Assembly: GCA_022821645.1 (NCBI GenBank)
Contig: JAJEDE010000012.1
Span: 1 to 64,000, forward strand
Source of the DNA: Chloroflexota bacterium
GTDB lineage: Bacteria > Chloroflexota > UBA11872
Length of the DNA: 64,000 nucleotides
Reading direction: 5' to 3'
Under the pieces are notes generated by a model. That model was not told where the DNA came from. It did not search any database and was given only the letters and a program-made list of their open reading frames with translations. This document shows positions 33,620-41,240 of the stretch, one piece after another (the first letter of the stretch is position 1; every line of letters begins with the position of its first letter). The translations under genes were made by a program, and so were the position numbers.

Positions 33620-34354
33620 TCAGGAGACCGTTCGGCCGCCGTCGACCGGAATCACAGCCCCGGTGACGAAATCAGTGGCTTCCACAAGGTAAAGGACGGT
33701 CTGGGCGATGTCCTCGGGATCGCCGATGCGGCCGAGGGGGGTGGCGGCGGCAACGGCGTCGATGGTTTCCTGGCTGAAGTCGGCGGGCATGAGGATGGGG
33801 CCGGGGGCGATGGCGTTGACCATGACGGTGGGCGCGAGTTCCTTGGCAAAAACTCGAGTGAGGGTGACGATGCCGCCCTTGGCGACGAAGTAGGGCGCGT
33901 AGTTGACGTAAGGGCGGTCTACGGCCCAGTCGGCGATGTTGATGATTTTGCCGCGGCCGCGCTGGCGCATGTGGAGGCCGAAGAGCCAGCAGCCAAGATA
34001 CGGGCCCTTGAGGTTGACGGCGATGTTGCGGTCGAAGTCGGCTTCGGTGAGGTCGTCCAGCGGGGTTTCGAAGTAGATGGAGGCGTTGTTGAGGAGGACG
34101 TCGACGCCGCCGAAGCGTTGGATGGCGGCGTCGCGGATGCGTTCGACGCCCGCTTTGGTCGAAACGTCGGCCTGGACGGCGAGGGAGCCGACGCCGAGGG
34201 CGGTGAAGTTCTCCACCGCTTCGCGGGCCTCGTCGGCCGAGGTGCGGTAGTTGACGACGATGTTGGCGCCGCGCTCGGCCAGCCGGGTGGCGACATGGCG
34301 TCCCACGCGGCGCGCGCCGCCGGTGACGACGACGGTTGCGCCCTGGAGGTCCAT
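33620..34354 (-). CDS. Pteridine-reductase-like short-chain dehydrogenase
   Basis: I placed the start at MDLQGATVVVTGG because AGGCAGGAG is 6 bases upstream. The product has 244 residues. The cofactor motif is TGGARRVGR, the TGx3RxG form of pteridine reductases rather than TGx3GxG. The usual catalytic Ser is replaced by Asp (IINIADW), as in PTR1 and FolM, and Y-x3-K is present (YFVAKGG). NNASIYFETPL and the C-terminal GAVIPVDGGRTV are normal. I infer an NADPH-dependent reductase of dihydropterins. Pairing with QueD/PTPS in one operon suggests production of a tetrahydropterin. Confidence 0.8.
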   Translation of the reverse strand: MDLQGATVVVTGGARRVGRHVATRLAERGANIVVNYRTSADEAREAVENFTALGVGSLAVQADVSTKAGVERIRDAAIQRFGGVDVLLNNASIYFETPLDDLTEADFDRNIAVNLKGPYLGCWLFGLHMRQRGRGKIINIADWAVDRPYVNYAPYFVAKGGIVTLTRVFAKELAPTVMVNAIAPGPILMPADFSQETIDAVAAATPLGRIGDPEDIAQTVLYLVEATDFVTGAVIPVDGGRTVS

Positions 34355-34488
34355 TGACTCCTGCCTCTGCATGGCGGCCCCTGGCCGACCAGCCTCATGG
34401 TTACATCGTACGCTGCGACGGGTGGTGTGGAGGTATGTTGGTTGTGGGTTGCTGCAACCGGGACTGGCAGCACCCGTTGGCGTTCCAA

Positions 34489-34523
34489 CCCTCACCCTAA
34501 CCCTCTCCCTGCCAGGGAGAGGG
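34489..34523. repeat. REP-like intergenic hairpin, copy 1
   Basis: A lead CCCTCACCCTAA is followed by a perfect 10-bp stem CCCTCTCCCT/AGGGAGAGGG with a GCC loop (34501-34523). The same lead and stem recur in copy 2 about 125 bases away, which marks a dispersed repeat family rather than a single terminator. Confidence 0.75.
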
Positions 34524-34614
34524 AACAAGAGGCGCCGGTGTGCTTCCTGAAGTGCGACGGAGCACGAGGGCGCGGGGATTTCTGAGTCGGCGGGGCTGCC
34601 GAGGGTAGCGGCCA

Positions 34615-34653
34615 CCCTCACCCCAGCCCTCTCCCTTCTCAAGGGGGCGAGGG
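34615..34653. repeat. REP-like intergenic hairpin, copy 2
   Basis: CCCTCACCCCAG, nearly the lead of copy 1, is followed by CCCTCTCCCTT and an imperfect complement AAGGGGGCGAGGG. The consensus lead of both copies is CCCTCACCCYARCCCTCTCC. The second stem is degenerate. Confidence 0.7.
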
Positions 34654-34694
34654 GGTAAGAGTGACCCGCGAGTGCTAGCTGATCAGGGGGATGG

Positions 34695-35375
34695 ATGGCT
34701 GAGCGTGCGCCGGTGGGGTCGCGGGTGGCGGCGCTGGTGAGCGGGCTGGACAGTTGCATCATGGCCGGCTTGCTGGCGCGCGAGTACGCGGAGGTGACGC
34801 CGCTGTTCGTGCGCGCGGGGCTGCGCTGGGAAGACGCGGAACTGGCGGCGCTGGAGCGGTTTTTCAGCGCGTTGGACGCGCCGTCGGTGCGGCCAATCGT
34901 GGAATTGGCGTTTGATATCCGGTCGGTCTACGGGTCGCACTGGAGCGTGGGCGGCTCGGAGGTTCCCGACGCGCAGCAGCCGGATGAGATGTGGTATCTG
35001 CCGGGGCGAAATTTACTGCTGCTGGGGGCGGCGGCGCTGTATGGCGGGGTGCACGAGACGCCGAACCTGGCGATCGGGTTGCTGGCGAGCAACCCGTTTC
35101 CGGACGCGACGACGGAGTTTCTGCGCAGCCTGGAGCGGACGGCGGGGCTGGCGATGGACACGAGCTTCAGGGTGCTGACGCCGTTGGGCGACATGCACAA
35201 GGACGACGTGGTTCGGGCCGGGGTGGGGATGCCGGTGGAGGAGGCGCTTTCCTGCGCCAGCCCGGTGGACGGACGGCACTGCGGGGTGTGCGGGAAGTGC
35301 GGGGAGCGGCGGCGGGGGTTTATCGACGCGGGGGTGGAGGATCCGACGGACTATGTTGAACTGGGTCCGCTCTAG
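34695..35375 (+). CDS. QueC-like 7-cyano-7-deazaguanine synthase family protein
   Basis: The 226 residues start four bases after AGGGGG. The PP-loop reads LVSGLDSCIMAGLL, so the canonical SGGxDS has lost one Gly. YLPGRNLLLLGAAALYGG matches the QueC PGRN motif, NPFPDATTEFLRSLE the D-x3-EF region, and TPLGDMHKDDVVRAG the helix before the zinc site. Four Cys in SCASPVDGRHCGVCGKC form the QueC zinc site, followed by ERRRGFIDAG. QueC makes preQ0 from carboxydeazaguanine with ATP and ammonia. The shortened PP-loop may alter ATP use. QueD is 1 kb away; queE and folE are not in the window. Confidence 0.75.
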   Translation: MAERAPVGSRVAALVSGLDSCIMAGLLAREYAEVTPLFVRAGLRWEDAELAALERFFSALDAPSVRPIVELAFDIRSVYGSHWSVGGSEVPDAQQPDEMWYLPGRNLLLLGAAALYGGVHETPNLAIGLLASNPFPDATTEFLRSLERTAGLAMDTSFRVLTPLGDMHKDDVVRAGVGMPVEEALSCASPVDGRHCGVCGKCGERRRGFIDAGVEDPTDYVELGPL

Positions 35376-35505
35376 CCTTCGCGATAGATTCACTATGGCC
35401 ACGTGCGCCGTCGTGAGGATTCCGCCCGGCCGGTGCTAGCCTTGGGGGCCAGGACGGCGCGCGGATTGCGCGGCGCCGAATTACTACTCGATACCTAGCT
35501 TTGCC

Positions 35506-36600
35506 ATGACTTCCCTACCCCAGGCGCCCGGGGATCGGGCCGCACAGATCACGCAGGCGCTGGCGCGCGTGGTGGAGCCGGACTTGCAGCGCGGGCTGGT
35601 GGCGGCGCGACTGGTTCGGGACGTGCGGGTGAACGGCGACGACGTGTCGCTGACGGTGGTGTTGACCTCGCCCGCGTCGCCGCATCGAGAAGCGCTGGAG
35701 CGCGAGGTGCGTGAGGCGATTGCCGGGTTGAGGTGGCCCAGCACGGTGGAGATCACCTGGACGGCCGAAGTCTCGACCAATACGGGTTTCGGCCAGGAGG
35801 GCGATGTTCTGGCTGGCGTCAAGAACACGCTGGCGGTGGCGAGCGGCAAGGGTGGCGTCGGAAAGTCCACGGTAGCCGTAAACCTGACGGTGGCGCTGCG
35901 CGAGCTTGGCGCCAAGGTGGGGCTGCTGGACGGGGACATCTACGGCCCGAACGTGCCGGGGATGCTGGGGATCGACGGCCGGCCGGTTCTGGAGAACGAC
36001 AAGATCAAGCCGCTGTCGGCATTTGGCGTGCCGGTGATGTCGATGGGCTTCCTGACGGATCCCGGACAGGCGGTGATCTGGCGGGGACCGATGGTGGCGC
36101 AGGCGCTGCGGCAACTGCTGCACGACGTGGCCTGGGGCGAGTTGGATTACCTGATCGTGGACCTGCCGCCGGGGACGGGGGACGCGCCGTTGTCGTTGTC
36201 ACAACTGCTGCCGCTCTCGGGCGCGGTGATCGTGAGCACACCGCAGGAAGTGGCGCTGCAGGACGTGCGGCGCGGGATTGCGATGTTCGAGAAGCTGCGG
36301 GTGCCGGTGCTGGGCGTGATCGAGAACATGTCGTACTTCGTGAGCCCGGATACTGGGGCGCGGTTCGAGATTTTCGACCACGGCGGGGCGCGGCGGGCGG
36401 CGGAGGAACTTGGCGTGCCGTTCCTCGGAGAGATTCCGCTGGACCCGGAAGTACGGATTGCCTCGGACAACGGGCGGCCGGTGGCTTCGCGGGGGATGAG
36501 CGACGCGGTGGCGCAGCCTTATTTTGAAGCAGCCCGAGGGGTTGCGTCGGAGATCACGAAGCTGAACGCGGCGCGTCCGGATCCGCTGCCGGTCCTCTAG
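35506..36600 (+). CDS. mrp: Mrp/NBP35-family iron-sulfur cluster carrier ATPase
   Basis: The 364 residues have an N-terminal MIP18/DUF59 domain (about 1-90: ITQALARVVEPDL, VLTSPASPHREALEREV) and a ParA/MinD-like ATPase domain. The deviant Walker A is ASGKGGVGKSTVAVNL, then DGDIYGPNVPGMLG and IVDLPPGTGDAPL (switch II). The C-terminal part has GVIENMSYFV but lacks the CxxC of classical NBP35 at that place, reading SPDTGARFEIF instead. The protein carries or loads Fe-S clusters. It is separate from its neighbours, with its own gap upstream. Confidence 0.9.
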   Translation: MTSLPQAPGDRAAQITQALARVVEPDLQRGLVAARLVRDVRVNGDDVSLTVVLTSPASPHREALEREVREAIAGLRWPSTVEITWTAEVSTNTGFGQEGDVLAGVKNTLAVASGKGGVGKSTVAVNLTVALRELGAKVGLLDGDIYGPNVPGMLGIDGRPVLENDKIKPLSAFGVPVMSMGFLTDPGQAVIWRGPMVAQALRQLLHDVAWGELDYLIVDLPPGTGDAPLSLSQLLPLSGAVIVSTPQEVALQDVRRGIAMFEKLRVPVLGVIENMSYFVSPDTGARFEIFDHGGARRAAEELGVPFLGEIPLDPEVRIASDNGRPVASRGMSDAVAQPYFEAARGVASEITKLNAARPDPLPVL

Positions 36601-36624
36601 CGGGCGGGCTGGTACGCCCGAGCC

Positions 36625-37152
36625 TCAGTCGCCGTCGTAGGTGATGACGGTGTGGACGGGGTGGGCTGCAAGGCGGGCGGCGCCGCCCAGGAACGCCAGG
36701 TCGATAAGGAACGAACAGCCGACCAGGTGACCGCCGAGGCGTTGGACCAATTCACCGGCGGCGACGGCGGTGCCGCCGGTGGCGATGAGGTCGTCGATTA
36801 TCGCCACGCGGTCACCGGGACGAATAGCGTCGGTGTGGACTTCGATGGTGTCGACGCCGTATTCGAGCTCGTAGGTGGCCGAGGTGGTCTCGGCGGGGAG
36901 CTTGTCGGGTTTGCGGAGTGGGATGAAGCCGCAGTCGAGTTCGCAGGCGACGGCGGAGGCGAAGATGAACCCGCGGGATTCGACGGCGGCGACAGCCGTG
37001 AGGTTGGCGTGGCGGTAAGGGGCTGCGAGGGCCTGGACGGCGGCCTTGAGGGCGGCCGGGTCGCCCAGGAGCGGAGTGATGTCCTTGAACAGGATGCCGG
37101 GCTTGGGGAAGTCGGGGACGTCGCGGATGTAGGCGGTGAGGTCGAGGGACAT
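36625..37152 (-). CDS. apt: Adenine phosphoribosyltransferase
   Basis: The 175 residues match bacterial Apt in length and start (MSLDLTAYIRDVPDFPKPGI). LFKDITPLLGDP, VAAVESRGFIFASAVA, LRKPDKLP and the PRPP-binding loop VAIIDDLIATGGTAVAAGEL are all intact. It salvages adenine to AMP using PRPP. It is convergent with mrp (24 bases apart) and divergent from the FmdB-like gene. Confidence 0.96.
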   Translation of the reverse strand: MSLDLTAYIRDVPDFPKPGILFKDITPLLGDPAALKAAVQALAAPYRHANLTAVAAVESRGFIFASAVACELDCGFIPLRKPDKLPAETTSATYELEYGVDTIEVHTDAIRPGDRVAIIDDLIATGGTAVAAGELVQRLGGHLVGCSFLIDLAFLGGAARLAAHPVHTVITYDGD

Positions 37153-37252
37153 GCAGGGTTCAGCAGAAGTCAGGTGAGGGCATGGTAGAACGCCGGCGCC
37201 AGACAGCGGCTAGAATCACAGCGGGACAGCTAGCTCTGCGAAGGAAGTCCAC

Positions 37253-37495
37253 ATGCCGGCGTACACGTATGAATGCGAGACGTGCGGGGACGTGTTTGAC
37301 GTTCGGCGCTCGATGACGGACGACAGCCCGGTGGTTTGTACGGTATGCGCCGGCACCCGCGTGCGGCAGGTGTATTACGCGCCGGCGATGGTGGGGCGGT
37401 CTTCGTCAGGTTCGGCGAGCCAGGCGCAGACGGCCAACAATGCGTACATGCGCGGCGGAGGCGGGGGCTGTGGGAGCTCCTGCGGGTGTCACTAG
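37253..37495 (+). CDS. FmdB-family zinc-ribbon protein
   Basis: The 80 residues start MPAYTYECETCGDVFDVRRS. Two CxxC pairs, CETC and CTVC, form the zinc ribbon of the FmdB/CxxC_CxxC_SSSS family. A Ser/Gln-rich linker leads to a Gly/Cys-rich tail GGGGGCGSSCGCH, which might bind metal. The first 45 residues are standard; the function is unknown, and regulatory or chaperone roles have been proposed for relatives. Confidence 0.85.
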   Translation: MPAYTYECETCGDVFDVRRSMTDDSPVVCTVCAGTRVRQVYYAPAMVGRSSSGSASQAQTANNAYMRGGGGGCGSSCGCH

Positions 37496-37571
37496 AAGAC
37501 ACAGGTAGCTAGGCGGAACTCCCGAAACGAAGGTCGCGCGGCGGGTCGTCGTGTCGCGGCTCTCCGGCGGG

Positions 37572-37922
37572 TCAGGCAGCGGGTTCGTGGCCGGTTTGCG
37601 CGTTACCGAAGACGGTGTAGAGACCCTCAACGGCACCGGTGAGCCGCGCCTGACCCTGCTCTAGCCCCGCCACTCGGGTTTCAAGGGCCTTCGTATCCTC
37701 GCGGGCGGCGTCGATTTCCGCCTTCAATTCACTGCGCGTGGCTTCAATCCTCGCCACCAATTCACTGTGCGAGGCGGCGATCTCCGCCTTTAGTTCACTG
37801 CGCATGGCCGTCATATCGGACCGTAGACCACGGTAGAGCGCGACGTTGATGCTGACGACTCCGCCCAAGCCGACCAGCCCCGCCGCGCCGACGCTCAAGA
37901 TTCCGATCAGTTCCGGGCTCAT
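37572..37922 (-). CDS. Membrane-anchored coiled-coil protein, tandem copy 1
   Basis: The 116 residues have one N-terminal membrane helix (GILSVGAAGLVGLGGVVSI), a short basic stretch and then a coiled coil built of 11-residue units: RSELKAEIAAS, HSELVARIEAT, RSELKAEIDAA. A C-terminal helix EDTKALETRVAGLEQGQARL follows. The N-terminal 35 residues are almost identical to copy 2 at 38049-38438. The hendecad periodicity suggests a right-handed or straight parallel coiled coil. It has three repeat units against four in copy 2. Function unknown. Confidence 0.7.
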   Translation of the reverse strand: MSPELIGILSVGAAGLVGLGGVVSINVALYRGLRSDMTAMRSELKAEIAASHSELVARIEATRSELKAEIDAAREDTKALETRVAGLEQGQARLTGAVEGLYTVFGNAQTGHEPAA

Positions 37923-37960
37923 CCCGTCAACCTGTCGTGCGTTGGGCGGATATACCCAGC

Positions 37961-38041
37961 TTACCGGTTGGCGTCTAACCCACCGCAGGGGGCGGCTTGG
38001 AAGACGCGCTGGACGTGGTCGAGGCGGTGGGAAACAGGGGC
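37961..38041 (-). pseudogene. Remnant of the DinG-like helicase C-terminus
   Basis: This frame reads PVSHRLDHVQRVFQA and then diverges to a stop at 37961. The true helicase C-terminus at 38477 reads PLTHRLDHVQRFFQA. The segment lies upstream of coiled-coil copy 1, just as the real helicase end lies upstream of copy 2. The duplication unit thus included the end of the helicase gene, the intergenic piece and the coiled-coil gene. Confidence 0.75.
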
Positions 38042-38048
38042 TGCCGGG

Positions 38049-38438
38049 CTAGGAGGTGGATTCGCTCTCGCGGCCGGCTTGAGTGCTACTGCGTCCGGCA
38101 AACAGAACCTCAACGGCGCCGGTGAGCCGCGCCTGGCCCTGATCAAGTCCCGCCATGCGGGTTTCGAGGGCCTTCGTATCCTCTCGCGAGGCGTCGATTT
38201 CCGCTTTCAATTCACTGCGCGTGGCGTCGATCTTCGCCGTCAGTTCACTGCGCGAGGCGGCAATCTCCGCCTTCAGTTCACTGCGCGAGGCGTCGATCTT
38301 CGCCGTCAGTTCACTGCGCATGGCCGTCATGTCGGACCGCAGACCACGGTAGAGCGCGACGTTGACGCTGACGACTCCGCCCAAGCCGACCAGCCCCGCC
38401 GCGCCTACGCTCAAGATTCCGATCAGTTCCGGGCTCAT
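38049..38438 (-). CDS. Membrane-anchored coiled-coil protein, tandem copy 2
   Basis: The 129 residues start MSPELIGILSVGAAGLVGLG, the same as copy 1. The coiled coil has four 11-residue units (RSELTAKIDAS, RSELKAEIAAS, RSELTAKIDAT, RSELKAEIDAS), where copy 1 has three. The same EDTKALETR helix follows. The gene starts 38 bases after the helicase stop on the same strand and the upstream bases are shared with copy 1, so this is the copy in the original context. The alternating KAE/TAK units suggest expansion by duplication of a two-unit block. Confidence 0.7.
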   Translation of the reverse strand: MSPELIGILSVGAAGLVGLGGVVSVNVALYRGLRSDMTAMRSELTAKIDASRSELKAEIAASRSELTAKIDATRSELKAEIDASREDTKALETRMAGLDQGQARLTGAVEVLFAGRSSTQAGRESESTS

Positions 38439-38476
38439 CCCGTCAACCTGTCGTGCGTTGGGCGGATACCGACACC

Positions 38477-40315
38477 TTACCGGTCGAAGTGCATCTCGCT
38501 GTGGGTCTTTCTGGCCTGGAAGAAACGCTGGACGTGATCCAGGCGGTGGGTGAGGGGAGCCGGGGGGAGGGAGCGGAGGATGGTTTGGCCGTATTGGCGG
38601 CGGCGGAGACGGCTGTCCAGAACGGCGACCACGCCGCGATCGCTGGTGGAGCGGATGAGGCGGCCGAAGCCCTGCTTGAGCAGGAGGGCCGCGCGCGGGA
38701 GAGCTAGCTCGGCGAACCAGTTGGCGCCCTGGCTGCGCAGGTGGTCGGTGCGGGCGGCGACGACGGGGTCGTCGGGGACGGCGAACGGCAGGCGGGCGAT
38801 GACGACGAGGCGGAGTGCGTCGCCGCGGACGTCGACGCCTTCCCAAAAGGACCGCAAGCCGAAGAGGACGCCATTGTTGGCTTCACGAAAGCGCTGCAGG
38901 AGGTCGGTGGGGGCGGCGTCGCCCTGGCGGAACCGGGGATACGCGAAGGCGTTGCGGGTGCGGCGCCAGGCGTCGTTCATGGCGCGGCGGCTGGTGAAGA
39001 GGAGGAACGCGCCGCCGCCGGAGGCCTGCACGAGTTCGGTGAGGCGGTGGGCGAGGCCGGCCAGGTAGGGCTCGTCGTCAGCGCCGGCGGAAGGAGGCGG
39101 CTGGAGGTCGGCCGGGGCGTAGACGAGGGCCTGGCGGCGGTAGTCGAAGGCGGGGTGGGTGATGAGTTCGGCGGCGCCGCCGAAGCCGAGGCGGGAGATG
39201 AGGTAGGCGAAGGACCGGTCAACGGTAAGGGTAGCGGAGGAGGCGATGACGGCGGGGCGGTGACGGGTTGCGCCGTGGATGAGGCGGTCGACTTCGAGGG
39301 GCGCGGCGTGGGCGGTAAGGGAGCCGTCGCGGGCGCGTTCAGCGAAGTGGACCCAGGCGGGATCGTCCAGGCGAAAGACGCGATCGGCGTCGGCGGCGAG
39401 TTCGTGGATGCGGCGGGAGACCCAGGCACGGGTGTCCGGGTCCTCGATCGCTTCGCAGGCTTCGAGCAGGGAGTGAGCCGATTCGGCAAGCGTGAGGCCG
39501 GGGCCGATTTCGTCGGTGATGGTGGTGCGGTTGAGCCCCACGGTTCGGTTGAGCGCGGCGAAGGCGCGGGCGCTGGCGGCGACGACGGCTGACATGGCGC
39601 GGGTGTGCTCCGGGCCGAGCGAGTCGCGGACGCGGGGAGCGTTCATGATGCGGGCGGCGCGGCCGTCGTCCAGGTGGGCCGAGAAGGAAGAGGTGGCGGC
39701 TTCGTCGAGTGTGTGGGCTTCGTCCAGGATGAGGACGCCGTCCGGCGGCAACGGCATTCCGGCGGCCTCACCCCCAGCGCCGCGGAGCTTGGCGTCGGCG
39801 AAGACGAGGTGGTGGTTGGTGACAACGACGTCGGCCTGGCCGGCGCGGGCGCGAGCCTTTTCGGCCCAGCAGTCGCCGTGGAAGGGGCAGAGGTTGCCCT
39901 CGCAGGTATCGACGCCGCGGGTGAGGTTGGACATGGCGTCGGGGGTTGCGTCGGCGCCAAGCTCGGCCATGTCGCCGGTGGCGGTGGTGGAGGCCCAGGC
40001 GCGGACCCTGGTCAGTCGTTCGCCGAGCAGGAGGTCCGGAGATTGGGTCTGTTCGTCCAGGGAAAGCAGGCAGAGGTAATTGGCGCGGCCCTTGAGCAGG
40101 GCGGTCTTGGGGGCGACGCCGGCCACGCGGGCGGCCAGTGGGAGGTCGTGGGTCCAGAGCTGGTCCTGGAGGGCCTTGGTGGAGGTGCTGACGATGGCGC
40201 GGTGCCTGGCCCGCAGCACCGGAACGAGGTAGGCGAGGGTCTTGCCAGTTCCGGTGTCGGCTTCCACGACGCCGCGGCCGCCCTCATCAACGACGCCGTC
40301 GACGAACTCGGCCAT
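38477..40315 (-). CDS. DinG/Rad3-type ATP-dependent helicase
   Basis: From the ATG at 40315 there are 612 residues: Walker A VVEADTGTGKTLAYLVPVL at about residue 20, a four-Cys iron-sulfur region (YLCLL, later CEGNLCPFHGDCW), DEAH box LILDEAHTLDEAA, TNHHLVFADAKL and C-terminal motifs FWEGVDVRGDALRLVVI and QGFGRLIRSTSDRG. This is an XPD-like superfamily 2 DNA helicase for repair or R-loop removal. The conserved N-terminus continues upstream in frame for about 40 codons (HLSGYEPRACQVQ just before the ATG), yet those codons include no ATG, GTG or TTG. The true start may be a rare codon (CTG at codon 15 or ATA at 40435). Confidence 0.88.
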   Translation of the reverse strand: MAEFVDGVVDEGGRGVVEADTGTGKTLAYLVPVLRARHRAIVSTSTKALQDQLWTHDLPLAARVAGVAPKTALLKGRANYLCLLSLDEQTQSPDLLLGERLTRVRAWASTTATGDMAELGADATPDAMSNLTRGVDTCEGNLCPFHGDCWAEKARARAGQADVVVTNHHLVFADAKLRGAGGEAAGMPLPPDGVLILDEAHTLDEAATSSFSAHLDDGRAARIMNAPRVRDSLGPEHTRAMSAVVAASARAFAALNRTVGLNRTTITDEIGPGLTLAESAHSLLEACEAIEDPDTRAWVSRRIHELAADADRVFRLDDPAWVHFAERARDGSLTAHAAPLEVDRLIHGATRHRPAVIASSATLTVDRSFAYLISRLGFGGAAELITHPAFDYRRQALVYAPADLQPPPSAGADDEPYLAGLAHRLTELVQASGGGAFLLFTSRRAMNDAWRRTRNAFAYPRFRQGDAAPTDLLQRFREANNGVLFGLRSFWEGVDVRGDALRLVVIARLPFAVPDDPVVAARTDHLRSQGANWFAELALPRAALLLKQGFGRLIRSTSDRGVVAVLDSRLRRRQYGQTILRSLPPAPLTHRLDHVQRFFQARKTHSEMHFDR

Positions 40316-40431
40316 CTGAACCTGGCAGGCGCGCGGCTCGTAGCCGGAAAGGTGCTCAGCGAGAGGGCCGCGTGGTCCGAAGAGCGCCCGCAGGTTGGCC
40401 GGCGCGTCGGGCGCCGGTGCGGGGCCGGCGG

Positions 40432-41133
40432 CTATGGCAGCAGCCGGCGGGGCGGCAGGGGGCCGAGGCGCGGATCGCCGCGGAAGGCTTCGGCAAAGGC
40501 CACGCCGGCCTGGAGGCCGCGGTAGGCGGCCACGGTCTCGGCGGCTTCGCCGAGTTCGACGGCGTGGGACTGGCGCAGGGAGGCCGCCAGGAAGGCGTGG
40601 GCATCAAGGGCGTGGTGCTTGGCGTCGAGGGTGTCGGTGATGTCGACGAACTCGGTGGGGATGAAGCCGGCGGTCCAGGCGCGTTCGTAGGCGAGGAGGG
40701 TCGGGGGCTGGGGCAGGGGATCGCCTTCGCAAAGGACGTTGGGCGCGGCGGCCATTTCGATGGCGGCGCGGGCCAAGTCCCAGGCGCCGTTGGCGTCCAT
40801 GACGTTACCCAGGGCGGCTGGAGCGAGGACCAGGTCGGGCTGGCGGGCGCGGAGGATCTCGACGACTTTGACGCGGGTGACGGCGTCGCTCTGGACCGCG
40901 AAGTCGGAGTGGTCCAACCAAACGAGATCGACGCCCAGCCGCTCGGCGGCAGTTTCGGCCTCGGCGCGTCGGCGAGCGGCCAGTTCGCGGGGCGGAACGC
41001 CGTCCAGGGCGGAGTTTCCGTTGGCGACGGTGATGACGGTGACGTCGTCGCCGCGCTTCCGATGGCGCGCCAGGGTGCCGCCGACGGCGAACTCAGCGTC
41101 GCCGGGTCGGGCGGCAAGGGCGATCACACGCAT
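40432..41133 (-). CDS. LmbE/PIG-L-like protein lacking the metal-binding residues
   Basis: The 233 residues start MRVIALAARPGDAEFAVGGT. PIG-L deacetylases have AHPDDxE here; this protein has A-R-P-G-D-A-E, so the first His (Arg9) and the first Asp (Gly11) of the zinc site are replaced. Later LGNVMDANGAWDLARAA replaces the usual HPDH. The fold signature is otherwise good (VTVITVANGNSA, RRAEAETAAERLGV). The protein is probably not a zinc deacetylase, and may be a binding or scaffolding protein. The TAG stop overlaps the possible ATA start region of the helicase gene, and both are on the minus strand. Confidence 0.7.
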   Translation of the reverse strand: MRVIALAARPGDAEFAVGGTLARHRKRGDDVTVITVANGNSALDGVPPRELAARRRAEAETAAERLGVDLVWLDHSDFAVQSDAVTRVKVVEILRARQPDLVLAPAALGNVMDANGAWDLARAAIEMAAAPNVLCEGDPLPQPPTLLAYERAWTAGFIPTEFVDITDTLDAKHHALDAHAFLAASLRQSHAVELGEAAETVAAYRGLQAGVAFAEAFRGDPRLGPLPPRRLLP

Positions 41134-41240
41134 GAGATCGTTTGAATCCTGGGCAGAACAACCGCGCGCCGAGTGTAGCGAGGAACGATCCAGACTCAGC
41201 GCTGCGTCACAATGCGGGTGCAACCGAGCGGGGTATTGGA

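Larger units (their letters stand above)
34355..34694. other. Intergenic region with two hairpin repeats
   Basis: This divergent gap between the pteridine-reductase-like gene and the QueC-like gene contains two REP-like hairpins (listed separately) and AGGGGG just upstream of the QueC-like start. No protein gene is supported. Promoters for both directions should be here. Confidence 0.5.
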
